From the NCBI GenBank assembly GCA_036555665.1, contig DATBKW010000115.1, forward strand, positions 1 through 53,952: a stretch of 53,952 bases of DNA, in the 5' to 3' direction. The translations under genes and the position numbers were made by a program. The first letter of the stretch is position 1, and the number at the start of each line of letters is the position of its first letter. A model generated the notes under the pieces. The model was not told where the DNA came from, did not search any database, and was given only the letters and a program-made list of their open reading frames with translations. This DNA comes from JAOPZW01 sp036555665 (GTDB taxonomy: Bacteria; Actinomycetota; Thermoleophilia; Solirubrobacterales; Solirubrobacteraceae). Below, one piece after another: positions 39,602 through 46,766 of the stretch.

Positions 39602-41023
39602 ATGTCACCCGCCCCCACGCAGCATCGAACCGGCGCAACCCTGGCGATCGTCTCGCTCGCGCTGTTCATGGTCGTGCTCGACAACCTCGTCGTCACGGTG
39701 GCGCTGCCCGCCATCCGCGAGGATCTCGGCGCCACCCTGCAGTCGCTGGAGTGGACGATCAACGCCTACACGCTCGCGTTCGCCGTCTGCCTGATCCCCG
39801 GTGCCGCGCTCGGCGATCGCTTCGGCCGCAAGCGCCTGTTCCTGGCCGGTCTTGCCCTCTTCACGCTCGCCAGCGCCGGCGCCGCCCTGGCGCCGACCAC
39901 GGGAGCGCTCGTCGCTGCGCGTGCAATCCAGGGCGTCGGCGGCGCCATCGTCGCGCCGCTGACCCTGACGCTGCTGGCCGACGCGTTCCCCGCCGAGCGC
40001 CGCGGCGCCGCGCTGGGCATCTGGTCGGGCATCAGCGGCACGGGCGTCGCGCTCGGGCCGATCGTCGGCGGCGCCGTCGTCGACGGGATCTCCTGGCACT
40101 GGATCTTCTGGATCAACGTCCCCATCGGCCTGGCGCTGCTCCCCGTCGCCGCGCTGCTGCTTCGCGAGAGCCACGGCCCGTCGCGCAAGCTCGACCTGCC
40201 GGGCTTCGCCCTGGCCGCCACCGGCCTCTTCAGCCTCGTCTTCGGCCTCGTCCGCGGCCAGGCGGAAGGCTGGACGAGCCCGCTGATCGTGGTCTCGCTG
40301 GCCGCCGGCGTCGCGATCCTCGGCGCCTTCATCGTCTGGGAGCGCCGGGCCGCCGAGCCGATGGTGCCGCTCTCGCTCTTCCGCAAGCGCGCCTACGCGG
40401 TCGTCAACGGCGTGTCGTTCTTCATGTACTTCGGCACCTTCGGGTCGATCTTCCTGCTCACCCAGATCCTGCAGTACGTGCTCGGCTACACGCCCTTCCA
40501 GGCCGGCCTGCGCATGCTGCTGTGGACCGGGGCGACGATGGTCGTCGCGCCGATCGCGGGGGTGCTGTCCGAGCGCCGCGGCTCGCGCGGCTTCATGACC
40601 GCAGGCCTGGCGATGCAGGCGGCCGCGCTGGCCTGGTTCGCCGCGACCACCTCGACGACGGTCACCTTCGGCGACCAGGCGATCGCCTTCGTGCTCGCGG
40701 GCGCCGGCATGGGCCTCGTGTTCGCGCCGTCGGCCGGCGCGCTGCTGAGCGTCGTCAGTCCCGCGCAGGCGGGCCAGGCGTCGGGCACGAACAACGCGAT
40801 CCGCGAGGTCGGCGGCGTGTTCGGCGTCGCCGTCCTGTCGACGATCTTCAGCGAGTCCGGCGCGCTGACCTCGACGCAGGGCTTCGTGGACGGCGCCGTC
40901 CCGGCGCTGTGGGTGGGCGCGGCGGTCGTGGGCGTCGGCGCGCTGGTGGCGCTGCTGCTGCCGCGCCGCCGCCCCGCGGCCGAGGCCGCCGCCGAGCCGG
41001 TGGCCGTCGGGGCGGGCGCGTAA
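39602..41023 (+). CDS. MFS drug-efflux transporter, DHA2 family
   Basis: A 473-residue transporter with the DHA2 start LDNLVVTVALPAIREDL, GDRFGRKRLFLAG (motif A) and ALGPIVGGAVVDG (antiporter motif C), and about 14 helices. It should export a drug or toxic metabolite. A weak Shine-Dalgarno (AAGGA, 39589-39593) precedes the ATG, as expected for a leadered mRNA from the upstream promoter. Its TAA stop forms the first half of the -10-like TAACGT of the next gene. Confidence 0.93.
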   Translation: MSPAPTQHRTGATLAIVSLALFMVVLDNLVVTVALPAIREDLGATLQSLEWTINAYTLAFAVCLIPGAALGDRFGRKRLFLAGLALFTLASAGAALAPTTGALVAARAIQGVGGAIVAPLTLTLLADAFPAERRGAALGIWSGISGTGVALGPIVGGAVVDGISWHWIFWINVPIGLALLPVAALLLRESHGPSRKLDLPGFALAATGLFSLVFGLVRGQAEGWTSPLIVVSLAAGVAILGAFIVWERRAAEPMVPLSLFRKRAYAVVNGVSFFMYFGTFGSIFLLTQILQYVLGYTPFQAGLRMLLWTGATMVVAPIAGVLSERRGSRGFMTAGLAMQAAALAWFAATTSTTVTFGDQAIAFVLAGAGMGLVFAPSAGALLSVVSPAQAGQASGTNNAIREVGGVFGVAVLSTIFSESGALTSTQGFVDGAVPALWVGAAVVGVGALVALLLPRRRPAAEAAAEPVAVGAGA

Positions 41024-41032
41024 CGTGCGCGC

Positions 41033-41665
41033 ATGTCCGAGAGCTATCCCGTTCAGGTCGACGTCGACTATGCCGACCGGCCGCTCAACCGGCTGACGAC
41101 AGCCCTGCGGGTCTTCACGATTATCCCCATCGCGATCGTGCTGGGCACCGTTTCGGGCCAGACGTGGAGTTGGTACAGCGCGGGCCACGCGACGACAACG
41201 GTGGCCATCAGCGCCGGGGGCACGCTGTTCGCCGGTCCGCTGCTGATGATCCTGTTCCGGCAGAAGTACCCGCGATGGTGGTTCGACTGGAACCTCGAGC
41301 TGACGCGGTTCTCATCGCGGGTCGCGGTGTACGGCGCGCTGCTCGACGACCGCTACCCGTCGACCGACGAACGGCAGTCGTTGCGTCTAGACATCCCCTA
41401 TCCCGATGCGCGGACCGAGCTGAACCGCTGGCTGCCGCTCGTAAAGTGGTTTCTGGCCATCCCGCACTACATCGTGCTGGTGTTCCTCGGCATCGCCGCG
41501 TTCGTGTGCATCGTGATCGCGTGGTTCGCCATCCTGTTCACCGGCCGCTACCCGCGCGATCTGTTCGGCTTCGTCGTCGGCGTGGGGCGTTGGGCGGTGC
41601 GCGTCGAGGCCTACGCGTTCCTCCTGGTCACCGACCGCTATCCGCCTTTCTCGCTGAGCCCCTAG
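41033..41665 (+). CDS. DUF4389 membrane protein
   Basis: A 210-residue protein with a hydrophobic segment near 28-45, others near 60-75 and a long one near 135-165, and the DUF4389 pattern RPLNRLTTALRVFTIIPIAIVLG with LPLVKWFLAIPHYIVL and ILFTGRYPRDLFGFVVGVGRW. Function unknown; frequent in actinobacteria. TAACGT (41021-41026) lies 6 bases upstream and starts with the stop codon of the MFS gene. Its own stop is part of a small palindrome shared with the opposite gene. Confidence 0.85.
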   Translation: MSESYPVQVDVDYADRPLNRLTTALRVFTIIPIAIVLGTVSGQTWSWYSAGHATTTVAISAGGTLFAGPLLMILFRQKYPRWWFDWNLELTRFSSRVAVYGALLDDRYPSTDERQSLRLDIPYPDARTELNRWLPLVKWFLAIPHYIVLVFLGIAAFVCIVIAWFAILFTGRYPRDLFGFVVGVGRWAVRVEAYAFLLVTDRYPPFSLSP

Positions 41666-41676
41666 TGGCCCACTAG
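41662..41676. terminator. Small palindrome holding two converging stop codons
   Basis: CTAGTG-GCC-CACTAG is a perfect six-base dyad. The TAG stop of the DUF4389 gene lies in its left arm and the TAG stop of the minus-strand kinase gene in its right. There is no T-run, so terminator function is only suggested by position. Confidence 0.4.
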
Positions 41677-42137
41677 TCGCCCTCCAACGCGGCGACGCGT
41701 GTGAGGAGGGCGTCGGCAACCTGTGGCGGCGGCGCGGTGGTCTCCAGGACGAGATCGGCAGAGCGTCGCAGCAGTGGCTCAACCTGGGCGAGATCGGCGA
41801 GCACCTGCGAGAGCTCCGTGCCCTCGCGGCCATAGGCGTTGCCGGTGCGAGTCCGCAGTCGCCCGACGAGCACGGATCTCGGGGCGGTCAGCAGCACCCG
41901 GTAGTCGAACGGCAGATCGATCTGCTCCTCCGAGCAGCCCGCAAAGAACAAGAGGCGATCCGGCGGCCCAGAGAGGAGGTCGGCGACCAGGTCGGCGCGC
42001 CAGCCCCATCGACCGTCGGCTCGCGGCTCGCTGAAGCCGTCGTCGTCGGCGTCGAGGGCGGTGTAGCCGCGGCGCCGCAGCTCCGCGACCAAGGTCGACT
42101 TCCCCGCCCCGGACATGCCGGTCAGCAACACCCGCAT
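41673..42137 (-). CDS. P-loop nucleotide kinase-like protein
   Basis: A 154-residue P-loop protein with Walker A GMSGAGKST (about 6-14) and the compact layout of adenylate-kinase or shikimate-kinase relatives: LDADDDGFSEPR after the second strand, FFAGCSEEQIDLPFDYRVLLTAP, then an arginine-rich lid VLVGRLRTRTGNAYGREG. The substrate is unknown. The start MRVLLTGMSG at 42137 is preferred to a longer cysteine-rich form; TATGCT (42146-42151) lies 8 bases upstream of it. Confidence 0.82.
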   Translation of the reverse strand: MRVLLTGMSGAGKSTLVAELRRRGYTALDADDDGFSEPRADGRWGWRADLVADLLSGPPDRLLFFAGCSEEQIDLPFDYRVLLTAPRSVLVGRLRTRTGNAYGREGTELSQVLADLAQVEPLLRRSADLVLETTAPPPQVADALLTRVAALEGD

Positions 42138-42169
42138 CGCCGGGCAGCATAGGCAGGGCGACGCTGCTT

Positions 42170-42191
42170 GCACCGGCGAAGTCGCCGGTGC
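42170..42191. repeat. Perfect 22-bp palindrome
   Basis: GCACCGGCGA (42170-42179), AG, then TCGCCGGTGC (42182-42191): a perfect ten-base dyad. It lies in the gap between the divergent kinase gene and a decayed epimerase gene. It could be an operator or a hairpin; nothing else in the gap explains it. Confidence 0.6.
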
Positions 42192-42283
42192 GAAGGCAGC
42201 CCGCCGTCGCCACGCTTGCCGCCATGAGCGACGTCACGATCTCGCCGAACGACACCGGCCGATCAATTCGGCCGGCGCCACCG

Positions 42284-42672
42284 ATGCGGCTGTTCGTCAC
42301 GGGCGGCAGGGGCGTGCTGGGACGAGCCCTCGTCCCGATGGCTCAGAAGGCCGGCCACGCGGTGGCCGCCCCGAGCCACGACGAACTCGACCTCTTCGAC
42401 CCGGCGCCGTCGCGCGCGCAGCACGCGCTGGGCTTCACCCGTGCCGGCCGCCGCGGCGTCGCCCTGCGCCTCGACCTGCTCGACGGGCCCGGCACCGGCC
42501 ACGACGAGCCGCTGCCGACCTTCGGCGCGACGCTGCACGTCGCCGACGCCGCGCGCGGGCCCTGCTGGCCGCACTCACCCTCCCGCCGGGCATCTACAAC
42601 GTGTGTCGCGACGGCGAGCGCGTCTCCAACGAACGGATCTCGCAGATGGCGGGCTGGCGCGCGTTGCATTGA
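42284..42672 (+). pseudogene. Broken NAD-dependent epimerase/dehydratase (extended SDR)
   Basis: The start MRLFVTGGRGVLGRALVPMAQKAG then AVAAPSHDELDLFDPA is a clear extended-SDR N terminus. It then jumps directly to a C-terminal segment, and after about residue 90 the frame changes: HVADAAR is continued in another frame by ALLAALTLPPGIYNVCRDGE then RVSNERISQMAGWRALH and a stop at 42672. Compared with relatives of about 290-310 residues, most of the middle (catalytic YxxxK region) is deleted and there is a frameshift near 42556. It is therefore an inactive remnant. Confidence 0.75.
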
Positions 42673-42681
42673 CGGGCGACG

Positions 42682-43614
42682 TCAGCCAGCGCGAGCGAGT
42701 CCGTCGATGAAGGCCGGCACGTCGGCGGGCCCGCACAGCGCCGAGAGGACGAACGTCGTGATGCCGGCTGCCTCGAACTCGGCCAGGCGCTCGCGCATCT
42801 GCTCGGGCGAGCCGAAGATGAAGATCTCGCGCACCAACTCCTCGGGTACGAGCTCGAGCGCCTTCGCGCGATCGCCGGCGTGCCACGCCTCGGCCATCGG
42901 GTCGATGCGCTCGCCCCAGCCCAGCCAGCGGAAGAACGCCGTGTAGACGGGCACCGTCGCATAGGCGGCGAACAGGAACGTGGCGGTCGCGAACCCCTCG
43001 GCCTCGGGCTGTGGCACGCAGAAGAAGCGGCAGACGAGCTCCTTGTCGGGCGCGCCGAACGCCTCGACGACCTGCGGCACGCCGCTGATCGGCAGGAAGT
43101 TCGTGAAGGCGCCGTCGGCGACCTCGGCCGCCAGCGCGAGCATCCTGCCGCGCAGCGCCGCCACCACGATCGGGATCGGGTAGGCCGGCGCGGTCTCGAG
43201 CTTGAAGCCGCCCGGGCCGCGCTCGCCGGCGAAGACCGGGCGCAGCGCCTGCACCGCCTCGCGCACCTTCGACAGCGGCTTCTCGAACGGCACCCCGTTC
43301 CAGCGCTCGACGATGACGTTCGACGACGAGCCGAGGCCGAGCACGAAGCGCCCGCGCGACGCGTCGGCCAGCGCGGCGGCGTGCTGGGCCAGGACGGCGG
43401 GCCCGCGCGTGAAGGGATTGACGATGCCCGTGCCCAGGCGCACGCGCTCGGTGTGCGCGGCGGCCAGCACGAGCGGGGTGAAGCCGTCGGCCCCGTTCGT
43501 GTCGCCGGTCCAGAAGTCGTCGTAGCCGGCGGCCTCGGCGCGGCGGAACAGCTCGGCGTGGTCGGCGAGCGACAGGCCGGCGAACGGCACGGTCAATCCC
43601 CAGCGAACGTCCAT
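42682..43614 (-). CDS. LLM-class (luciferase-like) flavin/F420-dependent oxidoreductase
   Basis: A 310-residue luciferase-like TIM-barrel enzyme. WGLTVPFAGLSLADHAELFRRAEAAGYDDFWTGD and RVRLGTGIVNPFTRGPAVLAQHAAALADASRGRFVLGLGSSSN are characteristic of the actinobacterial F420-dependent branch. Substrate unknown. TAGGGT (43624-43629) lies 9 bases before the ATG, inside the loop of a 45-bp palindrome whose left arm contains the first codons (MDVR). It is divergent from an unknown gene at 43667. Confidence 0.87.
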   Translation of the reverse strand: MDVRWGLTVPFAGLSLADHAELFRRAEAAGYDDFWTGDTNGADGFTPLVLAAAHTERVRLGTGIVNPFTRGPAVLAQHAAALADASRGRFVLGLGSSSNVIVERWNGVPFEKPLSKVREAVQALRPVFAGERGPGGFKLETAPAYPIPIVVAALRGRMLALAAEVADGAFTNFLPISGVPQVVEAFGAPDKELVCRFFCVPQPEAEGFATATFLFAAYATVPVYTAFFRWLGWGERIDPMAEAWHAGDRAKALELVPEELVREIFIFGSPEQMRERLAEFEAAGITTFVLSALCGPADVPAFIDGLARAG

Positions 43615-43649
43615 GGTGTCGGAACCCTATGCCGACGCCATGGACGTTC
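43605..43649. repeat. 45-bp palindrome, copy C (at the LLM gene start)
   Basis: The ends GAACGTCC (43605-43612) and GGACGTTC (43642-43649), and the 45-base length, are the same as in copies A and B near 19-20 kb. Including flanking bases, 20-base arms (43603-43622 and 43632-43651) match at 19 positions around a nine-base loop. The left arm holds the LLM start codon; the loop holds its -10-like TAGGGT; the right arm mirrors the start as ATGGACGTTCGC on the plus strand. Confidence 0.85.
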
Positions 43650-43666
43650 GCGCGTAGGGTGGGGCC

Positions 43667-44071
43667 GTGCACCAGCCGCTCGACGGCATCGCCGCGGCCG
43701 ACGCGCTCCTGGGGCGGCCGTTCCCGCTGCCCGCGGCGCCCTTGCCGCTGGCACGCTGGGTCGACGTCGTGCAGGTGGCCGAGCGCGGAGTCGAGGTCGC
43801 GTGGAGCCTCGACGACTCGCGCGCCGGGTCGCCCGGCCGCGTCGCGCTCTACGTGGGCACCGACCCGCCGCCCGAGCGCCGGCTGGACGGTGCCGATGCC
43901 CCGCGCGCGGTCGACGGCATCGCCGTCCGTACCGCCCCGCTGCCCGAGGCCGAGCCCTCGCTACGGCCGGTCACCGAGCTGCGCTGGCAGCGCGACGGGC
44001 TGTTCCTGCGCCTGACCGGCCAGGGGCCGTGGACCACCGAGGCCCTGCTCGAACTCGCGCGATCCGTGTAG
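43667..44071 (+). CDS. Hypothetical protein
   Basis: A 134-residue soluble protein starting with GTG. It is rich in alanine, proline and arginine, with a middle section (VEVAWSLDDSRAGSPGRVALYVGTDP) that looks like paired beta strands. I do not recognise a family. TAGGGT (43655-43660) lies 6 bases before the start, and the next gene reuses this gene's stop as its own -10-like element. It is the first of three genes leading to glpX. Confidence 0.65.
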   Translation: MHQPLDGIAAADALLGRPFPLPAAPLPLARWVDVVQVAERGVEVAWSLDDSRAGSPGRVALYVGTDPPPERRLDGADAPRAVDGIAVRTAPLPEAEPSLRPVTELRWQRDGLFLRLTGQGPWTTEALLELARSV

Positions 44072-44083
44072 GGTCGCCGCGCA

Positions 44084-44539
44084 GTGGCGACGCGGCTGCA
44101 CCGCAACGAGTACGTCGGGATGGCGGGCGGCGCGCTGCTGGCCATCAGCGTGTTCCTGCCCTGGTACGGCACCGACCCGGCCAACCGCTTCGCCCAGATC
44201 GACGGCCACCGCGGCAACCAGTCCTGCTGGGACGTCCATCCGATCCTGCGCTGGCTGCTGCTCGCCGCCGCAGTGGCGCCGTTCATCCTCGCCTACATCA
44301 TCGCCAACGACATCCACCTGTCGTGGGCGCGCGGCGAGATGACCCTCGTCACGTCGATCGCGGCCTTCGGGCTGATCGTCTACAACGGGCTGATCGATCG
44401 TCCGGGCGAGCCGTCCAGCGAGATCTCGCTGAAGTTCGGGTGGTTCCTGGCCGTGCTGGGGACGCTCGCGATGACCTTCGGCGCGGCCCTGCGCTCGTCC
44501 GAGCACGAGCGCCCACGCAAGCCACCGGGAACGATATGA
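44084..44539 (+). CDS. Hypothetical four-helix membrane protein
   Basis: A 151-residue protein starting with GTG and carrying four hydrophobic helices (about 10-27, 55-77, 86-105 and 117-135). The charged loops hold a CW/HP pattern but no recognised motif. TAGGGT (44069-44074), 9 bases upstream, begins with the stop codon of the previous gene. Its own stop overlaps the glpX ATG (ATGA), so it is coupled to glpX. Confidence 0.7.
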   Translation: MATRLHRNEYVGMAGGALLAISVFLPWYGTDPANRFAQIDGHRGNQSCWDVHPILRWLLLAAAVAPFILAYIIANDIHLSWARGEMTLVTSIAAFGLIVYNGLIDRPGEPSSEISLKFGWFLAVLGTLAMTFGAALRSSEHERPRKPPGTI

Positions 44540-45534
44540 GCGACACATCCGCAACCCGACCCGATCGCAACGTCGCCCTCGAGCTTGTCCGCGTGACCGA
44601 GGCCGCCGCCCTGGCCTCCGCGCGCCGGATCGGCATGGGCGACAAGGAGGCCGCCGACCAGGCGGCGGTCGACGCCATGCGCCTCGTCCTCGACACCGTG
44701 CACATGGATGGTGTCGTCGTCATCGGCGAGGGGGAGAAGGACGAGGCGCCGATGCTCTACAACGGCGAGCACGTCGGGGACGGCTCGCCGCCCCAGGTCG
44801 ACATCGCCGTCGACCCGCTCGAGGGCACGCGGCTGGCCGCGGAGGGCCGGCCGAGCGCGCTGGCCGTCATCGCGCTCAGCCCGCGCGGCACGATGTTCGA
44901 TCCGGGCCCGTGCGTCTACATGGAGAAGATGGCCGGTGGCGGCGACATCGCCGACCTGCTGTCCCTCGATCGTCCGCTGGGCGAGACGCTAAGCCTCATC
45001 GCCGAGCGCCGCGACTCCGACATCCGCGACATCATGGTCGTCGTCCTCGATCGCCCGCGCCACGAGGAGGGGATCGCCGCGATCCGCGAGGCCGGTGCGC
45101 GCGTGCGGCTCATCACCGACGGCGACGTGAGCGCGTCGCTGCTCTCGGTCTCCGAGCGCTCCCCGGTGAGCCTGCTGTGGGGCATCGGCGGCACGCCGGA
45201 GGGCGTCATCTCCGCGGCCGCGATCAAGGCGTTCGGCGGTTCGTTCATCGGTCGCCTGTGGCCGCGCGACGACGCCGAGCGCCAGGCCGCCATCGACGCC
45301 GGCTACGACCTCACGCGCGTCCTCGACCAGGACGACCTCATCAAGGGCGACGACTGCTTCTTCTCGGCCACGGGCGTGACCGACGGCGACATGCTGGAGG
45401 GCGTGCGCTACGAGGGCGAAACCGCGACGACCGAGTCGATCGTCATGCGCTCGCGCACCGGGACCGTGCGGCGCGTCAGCGCGCGCCACAACCGGCCGAA
45501 GCTGCGGCTCTATACGGGCGAGCGGTATGGCTAA
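44536..45534 (+). CDS. glpX: Class II fructose-1,6-bisphosphatase
   Basis: A 332-residue GlpX, the gluconeogenic phosphatase that makes fructose 6-phosphate, and the main FBPase of actinobacteria. VVIGEGEKDEAPMLYNGE and AVDPLEGTRLAAEGRPSALAVIA hold metal and phosphate ligands; GGTPEGVISAAAIKAFGG is also diagnostic. Its start overlaps the upstream membrane-protein stop. It converges on an unknown gene with a 4-base stop overlap (CTAA). Its product feeds the Tal-Pgi fusion encoded elsewhere in the window. Confidence 0.95.
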   Translation: MSDTSATRPDRNVALELVRVTEAAALASARRIGMGDKEAADQAAVDAMRLVLDTVHMDGVVVIGEGEKDEAPMLYNGEHVGDGSPPQVDIAVDPLEGTRLAAEGRPSALAVIALSPRGTMFDPGPCVYMEKMAGGGDIADLLSLDRPLGETLSLIAERRDSDIRDIMVVVLDRPRHEEGIAAIREAGARVRLITDGDVSASLLSVSERSPVSLLWGIGGTPEGVISAAAIKAFGGSFIGRLWPRDDAERQAAIDAGYDLTRVLDQDDLIKGDDCFFSATGVTDGDMLEGVRYEGETATTESIVMRSRTGTVRRVSARHNRPKLRLYTGERYG

Positions 45535-46274
45535 CCGGAGACGCGGGCGCCCTGGCGCTCGCGCGGCGACGGGGCCGTCGGGTCGGGGACGTCGTCGGTG
45601 CTGACGAACCGCCCGACGACCGACTCCTCGAGGTCCAGGCGCGTCAGCGAGCGCAGGAACCCGTGGGTGACAACCACGTGGATGCGCGACTGCGTCTGCG
45701 TGTAGACGAAGCGGCTGAGCCGGTAGGCGATCGCCGGATAGAAGTTGGCGACCTCGACCTCGACCTCGACGTTGACGCACCCGGGACGCTGCGCGGGGCG
45801 GCGGCGCACGTCGATCTCCAGGTAGCCGTCGCGATCGTGGCCGTGGCGCGCGACGAGCAGCCCGCGCACGATCCGCCAGCGCACCACGCCGCGCTCGGCG
45901 TCCATCTCGTACTCGGGCGCGTCGAAGGTGATCAGCTTGAACGGCCGGAAGAGCAGGCAGACGTAGCGCTCGCCCTCCGTGTAGTAGACGCGCACGAGGC
46001 CGAGCGTCGCGCGGCTGAGGAAGCGCCAGTAGGTGCGCGCCAGGCGCTCCAGGTACAGCGGTGACCACAGCGCCTCGATCTTGTCGGCCGGCAGCGAGAC
46101 CTCGGCGGACTGCACGGAGCGCACGGCGCCGGTGGCGTCGTTGATCTCGGTCGCGTCGTCGGCCTCGCGCACGATGTCCATCCCGGGGAGCGGACGGACG
46201 AAGACCTTGCGCAAGCCGACGAATGCGGCGGCAAGCACAGCGGCCAGGGCGGCTGCGATCGCGGCGGGAGCCAC
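45531..46274 (-). CDS. Hypothetical membrane-anchored protein
   Basis: A 247-residue protein starting with GTG. Residues about 3-20 are an alanine-rich hydrophobic segment (signal anchor); the rest is a soluble domain with alternating strands, e.g. VYYTEGERYVCLLFRPFKLITFDAPEYEMDAERGVVRWRI, and a tail rich in proline and charged residues. I do not recognise it; it resembles actinobacterial proteins of unknown function. TACGCT (46281-46286) lies 6 bases before the start. Confidence 0.7.
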   Translation of the reverse strand: MAPAAIAAALAAVLAAAFVGLRKVFVRPLPGMDIVREADDATEINDATGAVRSVQSAEVSLPADKIEALWSPLYLERLARTYWRFLSRATLGLVRVYYTEGERYVCLLFRPFKLITFDAPEYEMDAERGVVRWRIVRGLLVARHGHDRDGYLEIDVRRRPAQRPGCVNVEVEVEVANFYPAIAYRLSRFVYTQTQSRIHVVVTHGFLRSLTRLDLEESVVGRFVSTDDVPDPTAPSPRERQGARVSG

Positions 46275-46313
46275 GGCGGGAGCGTACCCGCGCGCGGGGC
46301 GCCGTGAAGCGGC

Positions 46314-46766
46314 TCACGCCGCGGCGGCCGCCTCGCGGTACTGCGCGAGGATCCCGGGCCAGCCCTCGGGGGAGTCGATCGCACGCCGGACCTCTTCGGA
46401 GCGGTCGCCCATGCGCTCGAGGTGGCGGTGCTCGAAGGTCACGCGCGTGCCGTCACCGTCGGCCTCGAAGCGGACGTCGACCTCGGTGACGAGGTCGGCG
46501 TCGTAGCGCCAGTCGGCGTCGAGCTGCCAGGCCAGCAGCAGGCGATGGGGCGGCTCCCACGCGATCACGTGGCCCCAGTCGCACTCGCTGCCGTCGGCGT
46601 TGCGCTCGTACCAGCGCCCGCCGGCGCGCGGCTCGATGATCGCTTCGGCGAGCTCCGCGTCGCCGAGGTGGTGCGTCGCCGGCCACCAGCTTCCAAAGCC
46701 CTCCGTGAAGACGGCGAAGGCACGCTCGACGGGCGCCCGCACGGTCAGCGTGTGCGAGACCTTCAC
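46314..46766 (-). CDS. SRPBCC (AHSA1-like) domain protein
   Basis: A 150-residue START-like fold: VSHTLTVRAPVERAFAVFTEGFGSWWPATHHLG, PRAGGRWYERNADGSECDWGHVIAWEPPHRLLLAWQ, and a C-terminal helix with GWPGILAQYREA. Such proteins bind hydrophobic ligands or assist folding; ligand unknown. It starts with GTG overlapping the moeA stop by four bases and is translated from the moeA mRNA. Confidence 0.85.
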   Translation of the reverse strand: MKVSHTLTVRAPVERAFAVFTEGFGSWWPATHHLGDAELAEAIIEPRAGGRWYERNADGSECDWGHVIAWEPPHRLLLAWQLDADWRYDADLVTEVDVRFEADGDGTRVTFEHRHLERMGDRSEEVRRAIDSPEGWPGILAQYREAAAAA

